Assembly: GCA_900708905.1 (NCBI GenBank)
Contig: CAADRB010000004.1
Coordinates: 3,570,416 to 3,634,415, forward strand
From: Hymenolepis diminuta
Taxonomy: Eukaryota > Platyhelminthes > Cestoda > Cyclophyllidea > Hymenolepididae
Length of the DNA stretch: 64,000 nucleotides
Direction: 5' to 3'
Part shown: positions 25,701 to 40,700 of the stretch, piece by piece
Layout: every line of letters starts with the position of its first letter
Numbering within the stretch: position 1 is the first letter of the stretch
Notes under the pieces: model-generated
The model's input: only the letters and a program-made list of their open reading frames with translations
Databases searched by the model: none
What the model was told of the DNA's origin: nothing
Position numbers and translations under genes: made by a program

Positions 25701-28700
25701 AGCCATACTATTTCTATATCATCATGCGGGAATTGCATATGTCTAGACAATAATCACAGCGCATTCCGAAACATTTTTATTCAAAAACTTCTATCTTTCC
25801 AAAGCAAAGATTTTAGAGTTTTAATGGTGAAAATTCAAGGCTGCGATTTTTCCAGATTCTAGAAAACTTCTCTATGTTTATAGAATTTAAATTAGGAACT
25901 TTCATCTCTAGTACAAGATCTAAGTGTCTGATGAATGTGGGGCTTAGAAAACCAAATTTTCTTACTCGAGTTAATCAAAAGGTTTGCTAGAGTGAGCAAC
26001 GTGCTCGTCTGCAAAATTCGAGATTATAAGTTCGATGCTCAGTTGAGCAAATCCAGTGGACGGAATGGCTAACCATGCAAGTGAAATCTGATCTTAGTAA
26101 TCGGGCTTCTAACCAGAAATGCTCTATAATGTTACCCTCTACTCAAGATAGGGCTAATAAACGCTCTTTTAAGAAGGGTTTTGGATTCAAATCGTGGTTT
26201 GCTTCTCCCAATCCTTAACTGAATTACAATCTTTCATAATGCTATTACTTGGAGAGCTGTAATTCCATCAAATATGAAGATATATCTTAATTTTCTTCAC
26301 GTTCGTATAGAGTGGGGTAAAGGTAATAAAAATTAAAGTTATAACATTTTTGAATAAACACACGATCCCACCACATTCTCTATTGATCAATTCTGTGTTA
26401 GCTAGTGCTGATGAAAATTTGTGAAATATAGTGGAAATGGGCTTCAATACGGATATTTAAGGATATTCATATTTTCTTTGCGATTACAGCTGATCTCGTT
26501 CTTAATTTGGCAGATTTTCTCTGAATTCAAACATTTTCAGTTAAGGGTGAACCGAGATTCGAAAGCGAAATATATTTGACGGTTCCATTGATATTGAGCA
26601 ACAAGGTAAATAAATTGCTTCCTCTTCAGATACGCCAAGGAAAAAAGGGATGTAAAATTGTCATTTTAACTAAATCCTATCTAAATTATTCATTGTGGTG
26701 GTTTTATTCTGGTACAGTTCAGAGTTTTTAGGCATCTAACTAACCCTTGTTTCCTTGAGTTGCAAGATTAGTTCTTCTTTCTAACATCTCTTTCATTATT
26801 AAAAAATGATAATTAACTTTGAGTAGTTGAACCATGCATGTAAAATACTTGTCTAATAAGGGAGCATTTAAGATCTTATCTTTGGAAAGAGCTGATTTGA
26901 GTTTTTTCTTGTTCATTATTCAATATTTTTTTATCCAGATAGGTTATCCACTCAATTTTTCCCAAGGTTTGGTATTAATACTATGTGATAAATATTCTCC
27001 GTAAATTTGGTACTTCATTTTAAATTTGTCTGGCACTTTGGCACTCTGATCTTACATTACTCTCAAGCAGATATTGAGAAAAGTCTGAAGAACTTTTACC
27101 CTGCTTTTAACGGATGCTCATTAAGTTGTCCGACCAAGAGGAAATCTACTAAATCAGTCTTAATGGCTCTGGAATTTTCCTTTTATGGGCCACCTAATGA
27201 TCTGAACTATAGGCAGCACTGAACGAAAATTAAAAATGGTGCACTTGTAAGGTGCTTGTAGTAATAACAAAGTGTTTGAATTAATCTTCTCCAGTTTTAG
27301 AGTAGCTTCATTCGGAGTTTTGCGTGCAGTACTTATCTCGCTTACTTGAATTGTTACCTATTGATTTAAAAGAATTTGTCAAAAAGTGCCTTAAACAGTC
27401 TTGTCGATCTGGTTGAAGACAAAAAAAGAGTTAAGGAAGTGTTAAAAAAGTGATTATCAAACCTCCAATATCAATCCAAACCGTAAAGTAAAAGCAAACT
27501 AAGTGATAGATCATAAAAGTAGAAGAAGGGAGACCGCGTTGGTTTAAAAGGATTGCGGAAATAAATGGATAAATCGGTGTAGAGATGCATCATCTGCGAA
27601 AATTCCTGTTTCTTAGCAAATAGGACACCATATGCAAAAGATCTTAAAGATCGCTACTTAGTATATTGTGTCAATCACAAATATTTAAGTAAAAAATAAG
27701 GCAGGAAATCAATTTGAATCATTTTCTCGTGTCTACAAGGGGTATTTATCATGTGGTCAGACACTGGAGAGTTTATTACTTTGGTGAGAATGGCAAGCGA
27801 GAAAAATATGTAGGGCAAGGCTGACTTCCGTTAGAATTTAATTTCTGAGCTTATCTGGGTAAAAAAGCAGAGTCTAAACTTGTGATTATTCAGCACAAGC
27901 AGAAAAATGCTTTATTAACAATTGCGAAATTATTTAAGGTTTAATGTGTCTAGGTTTATATTAGTGCACCAAAGCTTTCTCCTAAGCTCTTAATATCCTT
28001 CCTACTTGAGATACTTGAAACATTAAATTAAATTTGATGTTATCTAAAATTGACATTGGGACATTTTTAGGTTAACTATTAAGTCTTTTATATTAAAGAT
28101 AACAGACTGCCGATGAGGTTATGAGTGTTGTCGATGCAAAATAGTACATTAATGACATAAAGGGTACTGTAGGTAGTGTGATCTAACTTAATACTAATAA
28201 AGACATAAAGTGTGTGAAAGACTGAAATAGGAACCAAGAAGCATAAAGATTACAAATGCTGAGAACAGGTGGCCTTTTTTTCCACCATTTCTGCCTAGCA
28301 TCAACATGAGCGATAGTAACTGACGACAATGAGCTTGATCTTGCCAATGGCCACATTGAGTTTCTCCATTGCCGGCATGTGCTTCACTTTGGTCCAACAA
28401 GATTGCAAATCTACTTCTAGCATGCTTGCGACTTATACTACTTTGTCTATTTGACATGTAGGGCGAAAGGATTTTTTGACGCGGATGTGTCGTTCTTGTT
28501 TACGAATTTTTATCTGATTTTTAATTTGTGAAGGACCGTACGAAAAAATGTTGGAATGAGTCTAAATTTAGTCTCTTCAAGCAGCTGCTTTCCTTAAGTC
28601 TAGAATAGAACCTTGCTAGGATGAAAGAGAAGAATAGAAGGGGCCAAGAGGGATACTTTATTAGGCTTTACTCTTTGCTCTAATTATGAATAGAAAATCT

Positions 28701-31700
28701 TACAGTTCGTTCTTTTTCGCGTATTTACATCGGTTGGATTAAAAGAATATACTGCCCTTGTTTTTTGAGAAGCTTATTTAGCACTTCCTGAAAGTGAAGC
28801 ACTGACAATTAGCAAACTCACTCAATTAGTTGGCACTCAACTGGCTATGCACGAGAGTGATATTTAGATAAAAGATTTACCTCTGCTTTCCGCTTCAGAC
28901 TATCAGTATGAAGAATTCGTGGCTCACCCCAAAGTGCGTCCGATCTCCGAGCGAGCTGTCTGGATAAGTGTGGATTTGCCCGGACAGGGAGACGGAGAGG
29001 AGGAATTACCTGCTCAGTAAGTTCTTGTTTATTCATCCGTCTCAAAATGTACGTCTTTTGCCTATTCCCTCTACCTACCTATCTATTTGTACAAGTGCGA
29101 GCGCGCTTTTCACTAGACTGAAGCTGTTTATAAATTTTTAATTCTTTGCAAATTTTAGGGATTTATTCAGCTAGTTCATGGGTGAGGTAGATAAGACTCA
29201 GTACACCATGAGGATCTTCATATTTTTTCTTTGTAATAATCCCTGCGGTGAATTAAAATATTTTTGGTCTGTTACTAGTAATGAAGTGTATGAATTCTCT
29301 AGTTTTAAAATTTTATTTATCAGTCGTTTAAAAAGTTAAGTTACGGTTGACGGATATATTAGAAAAAGTTTCCTTTAGAATTACAGTGATTTTATTTTTC
29401 GGTTACTGATTAAAACGAAGAGGGTAAATTCGCTGGCTTCAACCTGTCTTCTTGAATACAGAGGCAATTTTTATGACTATTCTTAAGTATTGTATATGGA
29501 ATAGTATTCTTGAGAGTTTATTATCAACGATTAACAGTCAATGTGATCGGTTATGACGGTATGCATCTACCATTATCAAATCCCTGAACTCAAACTTTTC
29601 AGGCGTTTTTGTACGATGGTTGATGCATGCCTGAGGTTAAGCGGCATTTAATGCACACATTGTTGGGTAGACTATTTATTCAGAGACTATAAGTACCATT
29701 TTAAGATATAGGGCAATAGGTCCTATTTTTATTACGAGTTTCAGAAGTGATTTGCCTAGTGTTATCATCACCAAAGGTACAAATTTAACTGCCTCCAAAA
29801 AACGGACACTCTTTAGTTATCAGGAATGTCAGATCGGTGCAGAGATAGGCTGGAACGAGGGCAGTAATTTTTTGTCCTCTTTTCATCTGTCAAGTGCTTC
29901 TGCCTCTCAACCCAACCACTTGGCCACCAGCATTTTGTTCAGTCGCGCGCTCAATGTATTCTCCCTAAATGGTTCTAGTAGAAGCACGATAAGGCAATTT
30001 TGAAGTAACTTTTTCCCACTTTTGCAGGATTAGAGAACGTTTTTCAGTTGAATTTTACCTGATCATGTGGGTATGGAGCATTTGCAGAGGGCCTAATTTT
30101 TATTTAAAACTTAGTTTGATATTTATTGAGTTTAAAATTATAGTAAATTAGGTAATTTTAATTTAAAATAGGACTCATGTAATATGCAAAGTAAAAGACA
30201 AAAAGATAATAATGGAAATATTATAAGGTTTCGTAAAAAAATATGACGGTCGGAAGTTGGGCGAAGAGGTTCGTTACTCCTCCGCCAAATTGCTTATCAT
30301 TGTTCGTTAATAACAGATTGCGTTCAAACAAAGAAAAATAGGTATACACTACAGCATTCCTTGAAGTTTGTGGTGGAATTTTATTGGGAATTAACACTTA
30401 TGTTTCAAGATTCATCCCTTAAGTATTGCACCTAAAACCTGTGGTATTTCGGCTTTATTCTTAAATCTTTTTAAACTATACTATATCACCATTAATATAA
30501 TAGAAGAATACAGAAAAGGTCTTCGAGATGATTAGTCACTTCTGTAAAAAATAGTTACATTCGCATCTCAATATGCAGGACGAACATTCAAATGCTTAAA
30601 GAAGCCTATTGATAGGCATAAAATAATATTATTGACAAGTTATGGTCAGTTCAAATACCAGACGGATGACAAATTGATCCAAACTGGTTGTTGAGATGTC
30701 AAGACCCGCGTGGACTACGTAGAGAAAAGAATAGAGACATGAGTGACTCATCTTCAGATAAAGCTCAGATTACGTCCCTAAGTCGTGCATGCCGCCCTAT
30801 TTACTTATAGTGATAAAGATCCTCACGATTATCGACAGATTATGGTTGGAGAAACATCAGATCAGAAATGATTTTATTCTTCTGACTGACCGGGTTAGGT
30901 TATATCAATAACAGAATTCACTTACTTAATTGTATAAAGAGATAAAGGTGATATTGTTTGAAGCGAGATCTAAATAGCCTTAAATTAAGAAACATCATAC
31001 AGATAATGTAAGTTAACTTGAATGGGCATGAAGTCTACAAGATATATGAAGGATAGGAATAAGGGACCAAGAAGCAAAAAGTGTACATTCTGCCTCGATG
31101 ACTGCAATCTCCTTCTCCAGCGAGCAGGGTGGATACATGCCCTCATCTTGCCAATAGTCGTTATGTTGTCAGGTCTGGTTGATTTATCCTTTCTGTGTGC
31201 AGGCTAGCTAGGTTGTAGACCTACTTTCTATATACCTTGCAACATGCATCGTGCGCCGTCGAGACAGCCCGTGGCTACATGCTTTTTACACTTCGACTTC
31301 GGCATTCATAACACTTTTAATATTAATCGAATGTGTCTGCGGCTTTTGAATTAGTCCGTACATTTGTTTTCTTTAAATCCATATAATGAAAACTCATCAT
31401 TATAGAAATTGATAATAAATATCTTTTATTTGCATTTTTAACGCTATAAATGCCCTATTTATGCGACCTTACAGGAAGCGGAAATTCTGAAGGATTACTA
31501 TCGTTCAAGATTTCCGGTCTTTAGCAAAGTGAAAATGGAACAATGGAGATGAAAAATACTAAGTTAATTGCAACCGAAAATCGTTCTAATTCAGTAGGTC
31601 AGAGAGATAATTTCTTCAAAAATTTTTTGCTGATCGGCTATTTCCGTAATAATTGGCTGAGAATTTTGTGATATTAAGACAGTAGGGCAGAAACAAATTA

Positions 31701-34700
31701 AACGCCATGACAACCATTTCTAAAATATTAAAATCTTAGTCTATTTAAAGAATGGTGGTATCTAGGACTTGCACATTAGTTTGCCCAAGAGATCACGTGT
31801 TCCTTACACAAGAGGTGGCTGTTCCGTCCTGTCTTTCGGCTTTCCAAAAAACAAGCCATTGGTTAATTAAGGCGATGAAGTTCACTCAGACATTTGGAGC
31901 TCGAATCCTGAAGCTCAGTCAACTTAAATAAACAAACTTTTGAATCCAGAATTCAAATGTAGTTAGATTGTTGAGCATGTCTTAAGTCTAGATCCTTGAT
32001 ATCTGGATTTCTAAGTAGTCCTTTCATTACTAAAATAGACCAAAACGACTTCATTTCAATAGTATCAGAATGAAAATTTAAGGACATCCTTCATAAAAAG
32101 GAATTTCCTTCCTACTGATAAAAACGAAGAATCAAGTAAGGACGTTTTATGCTGTATTCCTCTTTTTTCCTGGATCTCAAAGGTAATTTCGAGAAAAATT
32201 TATCACAATTCATTAAGAGAGGTGAAAAATGCATATTTGGATTGCCATGAAAACAGCAAACGTAATTTTTAAATCCTGATTGCTGTACCTTCTCTCACTT
32301 TTTAGTGAAACCTCTTTCTTGACGCAATAAGGGGCGGATAATCTGAAAAATTAAAGATATGATATGTTTATCCAAATGGAAGCAGGAGGCAGGCGAGCGT
32401 TAAGTGCTAACAGAAGATGTGTTCAATATATTTTTTCCTGCTTGTTTGGTATTATCACAATTTCCTCCCTTTTTAGAGATTTGTGGATCGTTCTCCCGCA
32501 ATCAAAATACATTTTAATGAAATGCAGTTCTCAGCTATATTGATGTTATAAAAATAGTAAAGACTATTAGAAAACTGGGGCCTCATTTTCCACTCTTCTA
32601 TTATTATAATGCAATTATTGTTGTTTTGACTTTTTGTTATAATAAGCTGTTACAACTGTAAATCACAAAAGACAGTAAAAGACTAGAATCAGACAAACGG
32701 CTTTATTAACAAAGGCCAAAATGCCGACAAATATTTCAAAATGAGTGTGCGAAAGGTAACCAATTAGAAGCTGGTCTAAATTGGGACACCTAATGGAATC
32801 ACTAAATTCAGAAGCACGCCCGAGCCTGGATACTTATAGTGTGTCGTATGCTCTAATGAGTCATTCAGTCTCTGAGATTAATGAGTTAACTTTTATGAAA
32901 AAGAATTAAAATAAGTTAGATATTTGAAGCATTCGGCCACCGGCTCTTAAAGGGAAATAATATTCATTATAGACCTTTTATAATCTCACGTAGAAACTTC
33001 GTTTTAATTAAATTTCTAGTTAATTTAAAGAAATTATTGCGTATTGCAAATCATAAGTCCTAAAATAACGTATCAATTAATTAATCTAATTTGAGATAAA
33101 TGGACTTATAATGAATTTGTAAGTTTCTCATAAAATACGGCCTTTGAATAAGCCTATTGGTTACGAGATTTTGTACCTGCTTCACGCCCTTTTATTAATT
33201 ATAAGGTATTACTTCCGCTCAAGGAAGTAAGATGTCAAATGACTTGCGCGCAACGCTTTTACTTGGGATCGCACAACCGTCTTTGGATAATACAGGAGTT
33301 AATAATCGAAAACAGATGTTTTGAGGAGGAAAAAAGGGTAGTTAATGAGGCCTTAGGAAATCTACTCGAATATTTTCGATTTACCCGAGGGAACCTCGTA
33401 GTTTAATGGTTCATACCCAGTTAGCATTCTGCCATTATCTTAGTTATGATTAATTATGTTATATCACATTAATGCCAAAAGACGACTTTGTTTTGGGTTG
33501 GGAATGCTCAGGTTCCATCATTTCTTACTGAAACGACATACTTTATTGCAGTATACGATTCTGACCGTCAGCTTTGTTATGTTTACCGAAAGATGACTGT
33601 TGGGTCATTTCCTGGTTGCGGGGTCCCATTCACAAGTATGAAGGCATATTTTTAAGCGTAAGTTTGATGAAGCCTGCGGACTTTGGTCATATGCATTAAG
33701 AGTGTGTGATTAGGTTTCGCAACATAAATGTCAACTTACAGCAATATCGTTTGACAGAGATGGGCTTGTTAATCTAATTTGATTTTCTTTAATCTTTATA
33801 ATATTTCTAACAGAGGTTTGCTGAATAACGTATGCATGGATATGGAGTTTATTTTACTTCTATTTTGCTTGCGATAGAATTTATTCGTTTGCCTCAAGAA
33901 TCAAAACTATTTGCTTCTCCTCACAATATTTACGGTGGTATTTCCGAATAAATGTTGGACTAAATTTGGAACAATTCATCTGACATTTTGTGTTAGTAAG
34001 ACGAATTTAAAATCTACATTTGCTGAAGAGGTTATGGCTTAGTTCTTGAAATCTCATAATTCAATTGTTCTAATAAGAAAAAAAGTGTCCACATCTGTAA
34101 TAATGTTGAGAAATCTGTCGGGGCCGCATTGATCGAATGGATGGAATAAGTCAAGTCACTCATATCGCCGGATGAGTTCGGAGGTGGCTGACAAGCCACC
34201 CCCAATTTATTTATAAGTAAATTAGGTTTATATATAAAATATTTCTTCGTTGAACGTCAGTCATGTCTCTTTGTCGGAGTCTCGGCGTGATAATAGACAT
34301 CCGTTTAGGTATCTATGTACGAACACACAGCGGGACCGCCTGTGGACGCTGTGGTGGAGATCATTCCTAATCGCTAGATGATGATGATAGACATCTGCCG
34401 GCTATACCAACATCTTTATATTATTTAGAAAATTCACAGATATTGATTTCATTTTTATTCCTTTATGTATTTGAAATTTTTCTTTACCATTACAGATACA
34501 CATTCCCAACACTATGGAATATTGCAGGAAGTCTGAAAAACGTGCTGGACCATTTCAAGTAAGTAACACGATGTAAATTTTGATTTTGCTAAAGCTAAAT
34601 TTGCATTTTAAAGAATATTTTACTCTAAGATGCTAATAGTCTGAACTTTTACAGAAATATTGATATAATATAGTCAAATACATTGAAGATAGTTTGATAT

Positions 34701-37700
34701 TTTTCCTAGAAAACTTAAAAAACCTAAAGACATTTTTAATTAATATTTAGGATCAACTTGAAATGGTTAGTCAATTGCGTATTGAATTGTCTGAAAATAT
34801 TTTGGTGTTGGACTACTGAAATATTTTTTACCACCCCTTCTAGAATTTTAGTCGTTATCGAGGGTATACAGTCTTGCACAGAGGAGTAACGTAATGGAAC
34901 CTCTCTGGTTAAAAGAACTCGAGTTCTGACAATCCCTTTGACAGTCAGAATTAAACGGTTTCGTTGGTCATTCCACTCACTGGGTGTAAACCAATGGGGT
35001 CGAATCCTCCACCAATGAAACATTCTACTGAGTTTCAGGGGTTATTGGAATTTCATCAAAAAACCTTGTCAACTTAAGACTCTTTAACGCAAATTCGTGG
35101 TCTTTATAAAAATAACTACATTCAACTCCTCTGGAAACTGATTTTTATAATTTTTTCCTGATCCACAAGTGGATATCGCAGCCAGAAAAGAAGGAATAAA
35201 CACTAGCTCTTGTTGTCAGCGTAAACTTATTACAGTTCAACTCAAACTATGTACGGTTTATCGTAATGCATATTAGTTCATATAACCAATTTAAAAGATA
35301 TGCGTTATTTTCAATAATAATGGTAAGGAAAGATAAAATATATATTAAAGTTGTCAAGGAAAATTATTTAATAATTTTGCATAACTTTTCCCTCTTTGAC
35401 AAAATTCAATTAAGTGGAAAGAAATTTTAGGCTTATTATCCGAATTTCTTTGACTAAATGCGCTTTCCTAGTTTCATAACGTAAACACGTATTATGACTG
35501 ATTTCATACTATTAGTCTTCACATACATCCTTTGATACGCCTGTCTAATTTCAGTGCTTAGCCCCACTTCTCATGTCCGTGTTTATTATTTTACAAAGCA
35601 GAGGTTGTTATCAGATTGGGAAAGAATATTTGAGGGAAAATCGCTGCACAATTCATCATTTTAGCTCAGTTTCAACTAACACGAACACTTTGAATTTAGA
35701 TTACCTGTCAAAGGTGCATAAATTTATATAACTATTAAAGTATTTGAATTTTGAATAATATACAAATGCGAAGCAACATGTTTATAAGAATATTATTTTA
35801 CTTTTTCAGTATCGAGCACGTAGTGTTGTTCGGCGAGGGAGCTGGCGCAAATATTTTGGCCCGTTTTGCGGTGCGTTTATTCCACCGACTTTTTAATTAT
35901 TTAATCATAAATTATTTGGCAAATTAATTTATTCAAATGAAATACCGATGTATAGCTTTGCTTTTAGCTCCTCTAATATTTGGGAAAGTCTTCATATTAT
36001 TTCATAGTGTAAATATATTTCCCTTCTTTTAAATTTCACATTTCATTTAATTTTAATTATTAGTTATTCTTTTATTATATTATTATTATTATTTTAAGCT
36101 CTTTGATTGAGGAACTCCCGATTCTTAAAATCTCCATTTATGAAATGATGGCCCTACTTTTTCCTTTTTTCCTTGCATTTACTCTTAAAATAGAAATGTT
36201 TGAAATTTAATTTGATCAAATTCCTCAGAATTGGGAACTTTTTAAATCAAATTAAAATTCGTCAATAACAAACACCCGTGATCCGCACAAAAGACTACTT
36301 GTACTAGCGCAATCTGGAAGGATTCCAGTTCTCACACATTCCTGCAGCCTCTCTTTCAGCCTGTTTTTAAAACAAGTTAATTAGTCTCCTTTTGACATTT
36401 TGAAATGAGTAAGTGGCTGATTCAATGCTTTAGTCCATTTCCTGTCTGATCTCTTTAGGTAATTAAGCTGAATGGTAATGGAAACTAGTTTGCAATTTTA
36501 TTCGCCCAATGTTAGCCCAACGAGCTTAATGAACTTCTCTTCTTATTGTATCTTAAAACAGATTTGCTGATTAAATAATATGAAATATCAATATTCTAGA
36601 AATTTTTGATGTAACTGCTAAGAACTCCAAGGCGATATTTTTCAAAATGGCGTGGCAAACCGCTCGATTGGTTCAACTCTTTTGAACTTCTCGAAAATGA
36701 ACCCTCTCATAAACTTAGAGATGAAATCATGAAATTGGGATCACGCATGTCTTGGGAAAGTGAGTAACACAGCATTCAAAGCTTAAATAAAGTAAGACTC
36801 TTGATGTCCTTAATTCCTTATCTACTTCCATTCCACCCTCTAAGTTTAAACACTTCATGGACAATTTTTCTTTATTCCGCGTGCAAGCAATGTAACGATG
36901 ATTTCTTGACAACATTATAGTAAGACAATGTAATGTATGAAATGTGAATGCTATTCTAACACGAATGAAACGAGGTATTAAAGGGTTATAAAAAGAGCCT
37001 TCAGAAAATTAGTCTCATAAATTAATACCTCTACCATGTAATCTTTTATAAAATCAGCCATTTTTTTCGCATTGAGGAAGTTGAGGGTAATTATTTCCCA
37101 TATAAATAGTTTAAAGTAATTATGATTTATGTTTGATGTGACTATCTCTCTTCTTCTTGATCATTAATTCTTCCCACTTTGTTCATACAATTCGATTGCT
37201 TGTACTTCATAAATTCCTTGAATACTTCCCTACGTCTAACTTTAGTACATTGATGCACACCCTACACAGAGATCTGTGAAATTTCTTCCTTTCATAATGA
37301 ATAGAAGCATAGCAAAAGTCTAAATGTCTAAATCGAAACATGAAAGAATAGAACAGATTGTTCAAAGAAGAAAAAAGAGAGAATTGAAAATGGAGGTAAG
37401 TATCAAGTAATCAGGAGAGTCATATTACATCTGAATTTGAGAATCATCAGATTGTCGACCTTCTTGTGATTAAGGTTTGTAGTAAAGTAAAATAGGAAAA
37501 ATTATCTGATTTATTGTCCATTTCATCTGCACAAGTTCAGTAACTACAAGACTGAAGTAAATCAGCATCGGTGACAGGATATTAGGTTAGGGAACGAGTA
37601 AGCTAGAGGAGCGGCTTCGTGGAGAAACAGGGCACACGATTCAGGTGTTAGATAACGAAGGAAATTAATAAAATGCTTAAAGACCGAGAGGAACTAGTCA

Positions 37701-40700
37701 TGCACAGAAATATGCAAAGGCAAAATATTTCAAAATCTGTTTTAACTACTTATTAATCCCTGACACAAAATTCCCCCTATTAACCTCCTGTTATAGCAAA
37801 TTTTGCGTTCACGCTCCCTTTACTGGAAGGGAAACATAAAAAAGACATTAAATTTATGCATTTATGCATGTCGCTTAATTGATGTAGTTCCAAATTAGAA
37901 CGGATTTGCTATCTCAGTCTATGTAATTAAGGAAGAAGTTGACTTTTCTCTCTATCTCTCTCACTCCTACCAATAGAGGAAATTGTTCTTTCTCTCGCTG
38001 GCTAATTGGCGCTTGTGGTTAATGAGAAAAGAATAGTTAGTCTAATTACCAAGGTGATTTTCTACAAGACAAAGAGTCGCTATGACACTTCTGTAACTTG
38101 TGACTTTAGAATTCATAATAATAAAATGTATCAAACAATTTATTTACAAAATAAAAATAAACAAAAACACTTAACTTTTATGTTCCTTCCTGTAGTTTAT
38201 ACATAGAAGAAAGGATGCTTTATATAGATATATACAAATATATGTATAGTAACTATTATATTCACAGTATTTGTCTGAGAGACTTAGCATTTGGAATTGT
38301 TCTGTTCGATTAAAATCAATTGGAAGTTCTCCACTGAAGTAAAACGTCATATCTTGGGAAGTCAATAAAATTTTACTATTGCATCGCCTTTTCTGTGAAG
38401 ACTTGTCCACATTTGAGACCTTGCAGCAAAATTTCTCAGGAGGACCTTTTCTACCTATCACTGGAAATTTTATTTATAACATAAATTCGTCTATGAGATA
38501 GTTGCTTCAGTGTCTTTCTACATTGCTCGTGTTAACGTGTAGATTTTATTGTACTCTTTATCGTAAGATTCGAGTTTTTTAATCCACTATGTCCTCTTCG
38601 TAGGACGGCAAATTTTAGCCTTTTCTCAATCACATGATAATAAAATGCATTTTGAAGAAAGTACATACAATACATAGATAAAGCTTAACAATTTCTTTTG
38701 GATGTATTTGTATTCAGAATATATTTTAACGTCAGGTATATCGTAATATCTTAATAGGATGATAAAATTTACTGTCGAACATATAGAGTAGTGATTAATA
38801 ATTCGTCCCATTAAGTAGACAAAATTAAAACGACTACAATTAACAGTGTAATATTTTATCAATTCAAATTTGTTTGAACTGAGCGAATCTGCGCTCTTGT
38901 GGCGTCTTGGGACGGGAATGGTTTTGTTTACTAAATACATCTACTGAATATAGGCTATGGGTTATCAGTAGTTAGTTAAAGTGGAGTATGACTTTATGAT
39001 CGTCAATCAGGCGGGAAATCAAAGCCCAAGATAACAGTTTTGAGGGTCGCTTGCCTTTTAATAGAATTGAAAATGAAGAACAAAAGATCACCCCTTGGGG
39101 GCTCTCTTGGGAATTTTAGTTGAAAAATCTGGATGGCATATTTCAAAGCACTTTTTAGAAAGTTCTTAAATGCAATGGTTTACTGGTTTAAAAAGTGTTT
39201 CTGTTTAATTAATAGCTCTTTGAGCTTGCAGTACCTATTAATTCTCCCTGAGTTCTTCCTACTTGCGTTATTAATCGGAATGAAAGTCTATCAGCCTGAG
39301 TTTGATGTTTACCTTTTTTTATAAGATCTCTTATAAATCATATGAAATTAGGGAATAAGTTGATCAGACAATCAACTCCTTAAAAGTACGTATTAAATTA
39401 TTTGCTAGGTCCTAAGCTACAACAAAGTAGAAAAACGTGGATGACTTATCTGCTGATTCCTTTATCGGTAGAGTAAAAAGAGAAAGAAGATGCTAGTCTC
39501 CTGAATAGTAAACGGGAAATGTAGGTGGTAGATATTGCAGGCTAATTGATAATTAACTGGATGGCACTGGCGAAACAAAGTAAAGCTCTGTGAGTGGTAG
39601 GTAGGGGACTGGGGAAAGAGATTAGAAAATTAAGATGATAATTAACTCCAAGTTGGGATCAAGTAATTATAAGTCCTTTTTTGAAAACTCGCAAATGTTA
39701 AAGTATGTAATATGCGATTTTCACTATTGATTTTGCCTATTATTTTAAGGTCGCGTTCGTTTTTAATTTTGTGGATATGACCAACCAGATATTGCCAAGC
39801 GAAAGAAAATAAAGAAAACCGTTGAGAAGTCGCTCCAAGACATTAATTTAACAAAGGCTGTGTTTGGCAATAGAGGTTATTTCAAATGATATACTCTTTA
39901 ATGTTATTATATGCTAATTTTCTGAAGGTGCTCTCAGAACTTACATTTTTTAACTGTCAAATTATGTCGCTAAGTAGATTAATCGAGATCATGGTTACTC
40001 ACAGCTCGAAATAAAACTCAAAGTTCATTATGGAGTTTAAAAACGGACAGAAATTGACTTCAGACAGTATAGATCTTCAATACAAGTGGATTAGTTAAAT
40101 TGACAATATCTACCATGAATCAAAAAGTCCTCCAAATCATTTTAGCAGGTTTTCATGAAACACAAAACTCATTCAGTATTTAATTCGAACGAATTAGTGA
40201 TAAAACTTCTCCATTCAAGTCATAAAACATTTTTGACAGTTTTTCGAAACACAGTAAATGAACGCTCTTTCAGCTTTTATCAGTGCTGCTATTTATAGTA
40301 ATCGGTCACAATGTTTTATCGAATTCTTCATAGAAACTCAACAATTTTGCAGCATATTTGGTCTACTTTCTTCATTCTCCATACTGAATGCATTTATAAA
40401 GTTGTTTTACAAGGATTTTAGTAGCAAATACTATTTTCTGCCTGTTTCTCATTCGCACAAATTTGCCAGATATTTATATTTTTACAAAAAAAACACGTTC
40501 AAATATTGTGGATAGGAAATTTTGCGTGTTTGAAAACTCCACATGATTAGGTTACTACATACGACAATTTATTTTGGTTTGTAAAATAGTGAATTCGATT
40601 TCGCATGCAAAATACGAAGTCTGCTTCCGTCTGTGATCCGATTAACGCATTTGGGGAAATATCTTTAAGGCTTTATTAAACTTAATTATTTGCACGAGTG

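Noticed and set aside
28194..28457. 87-codon minus-strand frame
   Set aside because: It lies over repeat R3 copy A and has no recognised motif.
34736..35023. 95-codon minus-strand frame
   Set aside because: It lies over a reverse-oriented SINE copy.
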